In this document: piece after piece, positions 7,641 through 11,437 of the stretch
Layout of the letters: every line of letters starts with the position of its first letter
How positions within the stretch are numbered: position 1 is the first letter of the stretch
Assembly: GCA_018883285.1 (NCBI GenBank)
Contig: VEQJ01000016.1
Span: forward strand, 1 to 11,437
DNA from: Alphaproteobacteria bacterium
Lineage (GTDB): Bacteria; Pseudomonadota; Alphaproteobacteria; CAISOG01
Length of the DNA stretch: 11,437 bases
Direction: 5' to 3'
Translations under genes and position numbers: made by a program
The notes under the pieces: generated by a model
Told to the model about the DNA's origin: nothing
The model's input: the letters and a program-made list of their open reading frames with translations, nothing else
Database searches by the model: none

Positions 7641-7781
7641 TTAATTACGTTTTAATTCACGATAAACCGTGCTTCTTGTTCGCCCTAATGCTAAGGCAAT
7701 CTCCGCTATAAAGGACTCCGATTGCCTTAGCCGAGCCATCTTCTCTCTTTCGTCCAAGCTTAATTATTGATACCGTCTCAT
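7641..7781 (-). pseudogene. IS30-family transposase N-terminal fragment
   Basis: From an ATG at 7781, preceded by AGGAAGG, the frame reads MRRYQ, then TAA (7766-7764), then LSLDEREKMARLR and IAEIALALGRTRSTVYREL, and stops at KRN-TAA (7643-7641). This is the typical N-terminal helix-turn-helix of IS30 transposases, where a sense codon such as CAA usually stands in place of the first TAA. Everything after KRN, including the DDE domain, is missing, and the truncated ABC ATPase frame follows directly in the same phase. The fragment is thus doubly inactive. The family match is strong; how the junction formed is inferred. Confidence 0.8.
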
Positions 7782-7912
7782 CTGCAACGCCTTCCTGTGC
7801 TCGTTTCTTCAACTCGCACTCTAAGGTTTTGCACTTCATGTTAGAACCTAGCCCTAGCCACTTGGTTGCGATAGTTTAGGCGGATGGTTCCATAAATTTA
7901 GGGTGTTGTATC
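7782..7912. other. Gap between IS30 remnant and glycosyltransferase
   Basis: This 131-base stretch holds the ribosome-binding site of the IS30 relic at its left end and the leader of the glycosyltransferase at its right end. I see no terminal inverted repeat that would define the IS30 edge and no clear promoter. Confidence 0.35.
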
Positions 7913-9094
7913 ATGACGGATTCTGTTGTTGCCAATTCCCCCTATCCGCACACCGTATTGATTCAAAGTGGCGGAGATTTGGTGGGCGATGCGTTGCATA
8001 AGCTGCCGTTTTTGCGGGCATTGCGCGCCAGCTTTCCCAACAGCCGCCTGGTGTACTTGGCGCGGCGCACGCCCACCGCCTTTGCCGGTTCGCTGCGGCC
8101 GCTGGCGGAGCCGTATTTGGATGAGATTCACAACCCGCCGGGCAATTGGTGGCGGCTGGCCAAGCTGGGGTGGCGGGTGCGCCCCGACCTGGTGCTGGAT
8201 ACCCAGCGGGTGGTGCATTTTGGCCTCAGCCTGCGCCTGCTGGTGCCGTTTGGCCGATGGATTACCCCAATTGCGAAATTTCGTTGGTCGGCGGCCAAGC
8301 CCGCAGATGGCAGCGGCCGCTTGCCATCCCGCCACCATGTCTATTGGCTGTTGGATTTGGTGCAGCTGGCCAGTGGTGCGGCGGATCGCGCGCCGCTTAG
8401 CTATGGTTGCACCCTGCCGCCTGAGCTGGTGGCGCAGGCGGCGGCGCTGCTGCCTGATGCAGGGGTGGGGCAGGGGGATAGGCAGGGGACTCCGATCATC
8501 GGCCTGGCGCCTGGGGCGGGGGCGCGGCGCAAATGTTGGCCGCTGGATCGCTATCTGGAGCTGGCACAGGTGATGCAGGAACGCGGCTATCGCGTCGCCT
8601 GGATCCTGGGGCCGAATGAGAGCGACTGGCTGGATCGGGTGCGGGGGGCGCAACCACAAGCGCTGTTCCCGCTGCAGGATGCGGCGGATCGTGGGTGGGC
8701 GCCATCACCGCTGTTGACCATTGCGCTGGCGCAGCGGTTCGCGGTCGGGGTCGCCAACGACAGTGGGGTTGGGCATATGCTGGCGGTGGCCAACTGCCCG
8801 TTGGTCAGCCTGTTTGGCCCCACCGATCCAGGAAAATTTATGCCAGTGATCGAACGGCTTAGCATTGTGCGCTTTGATCCCAATAATCCTGATTTGGCCT
8901 TAAATTGGCCTGTATCAGAAATGTTTGCGGGGGATTATGCACCCCATTACCTGCCTGGAACGACTTTGGATAACGTTATCAATAATGTCGAAGGTTGGTT
9001 AAAAACACCTAACTATCCGCCCCCGCTCTGTATTAACCCAACTCAATTTTCTAGCAGTGGCGTCTATAGCCCAATCATAACTTGCCCCCGTTGA
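7913..9094 (+). CDS. Glycosyltransferase family 9 (heptosyltransferase-like) protein
   Basis: Predicted GT9 enzyme, the family of the lipopolysaccharide heptosyltransferases WaaC/WaaF, acting on the cytoplasmic face of the inner membrane. The N-terminus VLIQSGGDLVGDALHKLPFLRALR (15-38) matches the acceptor-side Rossmann start. The donor-binding domain shows GLAPGAGARRKCWPLDRYLELA (197-218) and the hallmark NDSGVGHMLAVANCPLVSLFGPTDP (282-306). The sugar and acceptor cannot be told from sequence, so no gene symbol is given. At 393 residues it is somewhat longer than the usual 320-360; the last 28 residues (after GWLKT, 365) are Pro/Ser-rich and not family-like, possibly a readthrough of altered downstream sequence. 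The ATG has a weak AGGG site at 8-9 bases. No other cell-envelope genes adjoin. Confidence 0.88.
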   Translation: MTDSVVANSPYPHTVLIQSGGDLVGDALHKLPFLRALRASFPNSRLVYLARRTPTAFAGSLRPLAEPYLDEIHNPPGNWWRLAKLGWRVRPDLVLDTQRVVHFGLSLRLLVPFGRWITPIAKFRWSAAKPADGSGRLPSRHHVYWLLDLVQLASGAADRAPLSYGCTLPPELVAQAAALLPDAGVGQGDRQGTPIIGLAPGAGARRKCWPLDRYLELAQVMQERGYRVAWILGPNESDWLDRVRGAQPQALFPLQDAADRGWAPSPLLTIALAQRFAVGVANDSGVGHMLAVANCPLVSLFGPTDPGKFMPVIERLSIVRFDPNNPDLALNWPVSEMFAGDYAPHYLPGTTLDNVINNVEGWLKTPNYPPPLCINPTQFSSSGVYSPIITCPR

Positions 9095-9123
9095 CCATTG
9101 GCGCGTTAGCCCGTAAAACCAGC

Positions 9124-9302
9124 TATAGTCATTCCACTTTAGAAATCTACAGTGCTGCAAATGTCACGATCTCTGTGATACGGTGCTCATGTACGTCTAT
9201 GTACACTCCCGCCGTCGCTGTGCTATGGCGCGCCTGGCCGCTCCGTTTCTCGACCTCGTAACATTTTCGCAGGCTGTATATTTCTAAATTGGAACGACTA
9301 TA
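9124..9302. mobile_element. Probable MITE: 179-base inverted-repeat element with TA ends
   Basis: The outer arms 9124-9146 and 9280-9302 are inverted repeats matching at 21 of 23 bases (TATAGTCATTCC on the left; GGAACGACTATA on the right). Weaker complementarity continues inward for about 60 bases on each side (for example AAATGTCACGA against TCGTAACATTTT). Both ends finish in TA, consistent with the TA duplication of IS630/Tc1-mariner elements. There is no coding capacity. The interior has a repeated TGTAC (CATGTACGTCTATGTAC, near 9188-9204) and GGCGCGCC. It is therefore best read as a non-autonomous miniature element. It fills most of the 281-base gap between the glycosyltransferase and fliI. 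The single-stranded form could fold into one long imperfect hairpin. Confidence 0.75.
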
Positions 9303-9375
9303 ACGCCTTTAACCAACCGTTAACACAACCGATTCAGACTAAGGTAGCCCCCTTTTTTTTGCTTTAGGAGCCGTC
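9303..9375 (+). promoter_or_regulatory. fliI leader with ribosome-binding site
   Basis: A short leader between the MITE and fliI. It contains AACCAACCGTTAAC, a C5T8 homopolymer run (about 9349-9361), and AGGAG at 9366-9370, five bases before the GTG at 9376. This Shine-Dalgarno site decides the fliI start. No flagellar sigma-54 or sigma-28 promoter was recognised. Confidence 0.5.
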
Positions 9376-10707
9376 GTGTCTAGCTATAACGCGCTTTTGG
9401 CCGAAATTCGTCGCCTTCAGCCCGTTCAGCTGTTTGGCCATGTCACCGGCGTGCTGGGCATGATGTTGGAGATTGGCGGCATCACGCAGGAGGTCAGCAT
9501 TGGTGACCGCTGCAAAATTCAGGGGCGCGGTACCAAGGCGATTGAGGCGGAAATCATTGGCTTTCGTAATGGCAAGGCCTTGGCCATGCCCTTTGGCCTG
9601 TTGGATGGGGTTGGGTTGGGGCAGGGGGTTGAGATGCTGCGGGCGGAGCCGATTATCTATCCCGATAACAGTTGGTTAGGGCGGGTTATCAACGCTAAGG
9701 CCGAACCGATTGATGCCAAAGGGCCGATGGCGGAGGGGGCAGTCGGCATGTCGTTACGCAACAGCCCGCCGCCCGCCAACCTGCGGCAACGGGTGGGAGA
9801 AAAAATTGACCTTGGGGTGCGGCCTATCAACACCTTTCTAACCTGTTGCAAGGGGCAACGGATGGGGATTTTCGCCGGATCGGGGGTTGGGAAATCGGTA
9901 TTGCTGGGCATGTTGGCGCGCTACAGCACTGCCGATGTTATCGTGATTGGATTGATTGGTGAGCGCGGGCGCGAGGTGCAGGAGTTTATCGATGACGATC
10001 TGGGGGCAGAGGGGCTGGCGCGATCGGTGCTGATCATCGCCACCTCCGACGAATCGCCCCTAATGCGGCGGCAGGCGGCGCAAACCACCCTGGCGGTGGC
10101 CGAATATTTCCGTGACCAGGGCAAAAACGTGCTGTGTTTGATGGACAGCGTTACCCGCTTTGCGATGGCGCAGCGCGAAATCGGCCTGTCGGCGGGCGAA
10201 CCCCCTGCCAGCAAGGGCTATACCCCTACCGTTTTTGCCGAGCTGCCCAAACTGCTGGAACGGGCGGGGCCCGGCCTGGTCGGTAGTGGCAGCATCACTG
10301 CCATGTTCACCGTGTTGGTGGAGGGGGATGATATGAATGAACCGATTGCCGATGCGGTGCGCGGGATTTTGGATGGTCATATCGTCTTGGATCGCAAAAT
10401 CGCTGAGCGGGGGCGCTATCCCGCCATCAACATTTTGCGCAGCATTTCCCGCACCATGCCAGGCTGCAATAGCAAGGAGGAGACGCAATTGCTGCGCCAC
10501 GCCCGCCAGCTGTTGTCCAGCTATGAAGACATGGCAGAGCTGATACGGCTGGGCGCCTATCGCCGTGGCAGCGACCCCCAGATTGATGAGGCGATTTTGT
10601 TCCATGAGCCGTTGGAACATTTCCTGTCACAAGACCGCCACGAACGCGCCAACCTGGCCGACGGCTATCAAGAACTGGCCGAAATTCTGAAAAATCCCGT
10701 GGTTTAG
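9376..10707 (+). CDS. fliI: Flagellum-specific protein export ATPase FliI
   Basis: Hexameric ATPase of the flagellar type III export apparatus at the cytoplasmic base of the flagellum; works with FliH and FliJ. The 443 residues show a beta-barrel N-terminal domain (about 18-92), Walker A GSGVGKS (168-174), GERGREVQEF with the catalytic glutamate E196, Walker B VLCLMD (252-257), the PPASKGYTPTVFAELPKL block (276-293) and the highly conserved DGHIVLDRKIAERGRYPAINILRSISR. All catalytic residues are intact. The GTG start has AGGAG five bases upstream. The type III secretion ATPase SctN is homologous, but overall sequence style and length favour FliI. No fliH, fliJ or other flagellar gene is seen next to it: upstream lies a MITE, downstream an IS630 element, so it is isolated here. 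Confidence 0.93.
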   Translation: MSSYNALLAEIRRLQPVQLFGHVTGVLGMMLEIGGITQEVSIGDRCKIQGRGTKAIEAEIIGFRNGKALAMPFGLLDGVGLGQGVEMLRAEPIIYPDNSWLGRVINAKAEPIDAKGPMAEGAVGMSLRNSPPPANLRQRVGEKIDLGVRPINTFLTCCKGQRMGIFAGSGVGKSVLLGMLARYSTADVIVIGLIGERGREVQEFIDDDLGAEGLARSVLIIATSDESPLMRRQAAQTTLAVAEYFRDQGKNVLCLMDSVTRFAMAQREIGLSAGEPPASKGYTPTVFAELPKLLERAGPGLVGSGSITAMFTVLVEGDDMNEPIADAVRGILDGHIVLDRKIAERGRYPAINILRSISRTMPGCNSKEETQLLRHARQLLSSYEDMAELIRLGAYRRGSDPQIDEAILFHEPLEHFLSQDRHERANLADGYQELAEILKNPVV

Positions 10708-10823
10708 CGCTTTTTTGTAAATTCTCGAGCTATAGCCTCAAGTTCTGGCTGTTTATTTTTGCCGCCCGGACCAAGGGATACAGTCGTTGAATAATTGTAA
10801 TGATTGTTTGGATCGCTTTCGAT
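10704..10823 (-). pseudogene. Possible C-terminal remnant of a gene disrupted by IS630
   Basis: On the minus strand an open frame of 39 codons ends in TAA (10706-10704), overlapping the fliI TAG tail to tail. It reads IESDPNNHYN, then SLGPGGKNKQPELEAIAREF, ending TKKR. The composition and Lys/Arg-rich end look like a real protein C-terminus, though I do not recognise the family. The frame meets a stop eight codons further upstream, inside sequence I assign to the IS630 left end. The simplest reading is a gene tail convergent with fliI, cut at a TA site by the insertion. A chance open frame of this length is possible. Confidence 0.4.
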
Positions 10824-11437
10824 ATAGCCACTGGTATTAACATTCTAAGAAAAAGGATGACTTTTGGGTGGGGAGATGGTATAAGGAGGGATGGAAAAGC
10901 GGGATGCACGGAAATTGGGATTGGCGGCGCAGGCGGAGGTGCGGCGGCTGGCTGTTGCGCAGCGTGAAAGCGGGCTAACCCACGGAGAAATAGCGAAAAA
11001 TTTGAGTGTGCATCGCGGGACGGTAACGCGATGGCTGAACGAATATCGGCGTGATGCGGGGGCGATTGGGCTGAAGAGGCGTGGGCGCTTTAAGGGGCAA
11101 GGCGGGATATTGAGTGCGCAACAATGCAATGAAATACAGAAGCTTATACGCGACCGTTGCCCAGATCAGCTCAAGTTGCCCTTTGTTTTATGGACATGTG
11201 GCGCGGTTATGGAGCTTATTAAAACGAGATTTCATATAAATATTGGCAGAAGCACGGTGGCTTTATACTTAAAAAGGTGGGGATTTACACCGCAAAAACC
11301 GGCGAAGCGTGCTGCGGAACAGCAGCCTGAGCAAGTAAAGAAATGGCTTGCAGAAGTCTATCCGACAATTGTGCAACAAGCAAAAGACAGTAATGCGGAT
11401 ATACATTGGGGCGATGAAAGTGGTATTCGTAATGATT
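10823..11437 (+). mobile_element. IS630-family insertion sequence, left part
   Basis: The element includes the transposase starting at 10891 and runs beyond the window. The proposed left end is near TATAGCCACTGG at 10823-10834, giving a plausible TA target and a leader of about 68 bases before the transposase. Another TATAG at 10731 is less likely because it falls inside the putative neighbouring coding remnant. The right end and the inverted repeat partner are not visible, so the boundary is tentative. Confidence 0.55.
10891..11437 (+). CDS. IS630-family transposase, N-terminal 182 residues (runs off window)
   Basis: DDE transposase of the IS630/Tc1-mariner superfamily, which moves DNA into TA dinucleotides. 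From the ATG at 10891 the frame stays open to the window edge with no stop. Residues 15-65 form a winged helix-turn-helix (HGEIAKNLSVHRGTVTRWL). RCPDQLKLPFVLWTCGAVMELI (89-110), STVALYLKRWGFTPQKP (121-137) and IHWGDESGIRND (171-182) are hallmark blocks, the last carrying the first catalytic aspartate (D175). AAGGAGGG abuts the ATG directly, an unusually tight spacing, which may keep expression low. The visible part has no frameshift or stop, so the element may be intact; the second aspartate and final glutamate lie beyond the edge. Confidence 0.9.
   Translation, partial: MEKRDARKLGLAAQAEVRRLAVAQRESGLTHGEIAKNLSVHRGTVTRWLNEYRRDAGAIGLKRRGRFKGQGGILSAQQCNEIQKLIRDRCPDQLKLPFVLWTCGAVMELIKTRFHINIGRSTVALYLKRWGFTPQKPAKRAAEQQPEQVKKWLAEVYPTIVQQAKDSNADIHWGDESGIRND

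Noticed and set aside
7657..7839. 60-codon minus-strand frame over the IS30 region
   Set aside because: Its C-terminal half is the IS30 helix-turn-helix read in the wrong frame; the recognisable protein lies in the neighbouring frame.
7898..8659. 253-codon minus-strand frame opposite the glycosyltransferase
   Set aside because: Composition is Pro/Arg/Gln-rich without recognisable domains, as expected of an antisense shadow of GC-rich coding DNA; the plus-strand GT9 motifs are unambiguous.
9180..9260. Structured small RNA inside the MITE
   Set aside because: The interior is partly self-complementary, but this follows from the inverted-repeat layout, and no promoter or terminator supports a separate RNA gene.
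10731..10745. TATAGCCTCAAG as the IS630 left end
   Set aside because: It falls within the putative C-terminal coding remnant, and 10823 gives a more typical leader length before the transposase; not excluded without the right end.

Overview
The window looks like a chromosomal segment of an alphaproteobacterium. The SAICAR synthase, orotate phosphoribosyltransferase, RadC and FliI proteins all read like alphaproteobacterial versions, and the coding regions are moderately GC-rich. I cannot place it below class level. Several insertion-sequence remnants and a probable MITE suggest a lineage with past or ongoing IS activity. No rRNA, tRNA, CRISPR array or phage gene was recognised.

Left part (1-3885, all minus strand): reading leftward, radC, purC, purS, pyrE and gpsA lie close together with gaps of about 51, 3, 11 and 32 bases. 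purC, purS and pyrE, and probably gpsA, look like one transcription unit joining purine synthesis (SAICAR synthase, the PurS subunit of FGAM synthase), pyrimidine synthesis (orotate phosphoribosyltransferase) and phospholipid precursor synthesis (glycerol-3-phosphate dehydrogenase). purQ and purL, the usual partners of purS, do not follow it.

Middle part (3886-7910): an AT-richer relic of an IS5-type transposase (plus strand) is followed by three minus-strand genes: an unrecognised two-helix membrane protein, ilvD (dihydroxy-acid dehydratase of branched-chain amino acid synthesis), and a polar-amino-acid-type ABC ATPase that has lost its N-terminus. The sequence joined to the broken ABC gene is the N-terminal helix-turn-helix of an IS30-type transposase, in the same reading frame but separated from it by a TAA stop.

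Right part (7913-11437, plus strand): a GT9 heptosyltransferase-like glycosyltransferase, a 179-base inverted-repeat element with TA at both ends (probable MITE), fliI (flagellar export ATPase), a short minus-strand coding remnant convergent with fliI, and the first 182 codons of an IS630-family transposase that runs off the window edge. The remnant ends where the IS630 element appears to begin, so it may be the tail of a gene split by that insertion.

The core genes are ordinary housekeeping functions. I see no convincing undescribed multi-gene system. The points of interest are the mobile-element scars, the MITE, the unusual purS-pyrE-gpsA arrangement, and low-complexity insertions in RadC and GpsA.
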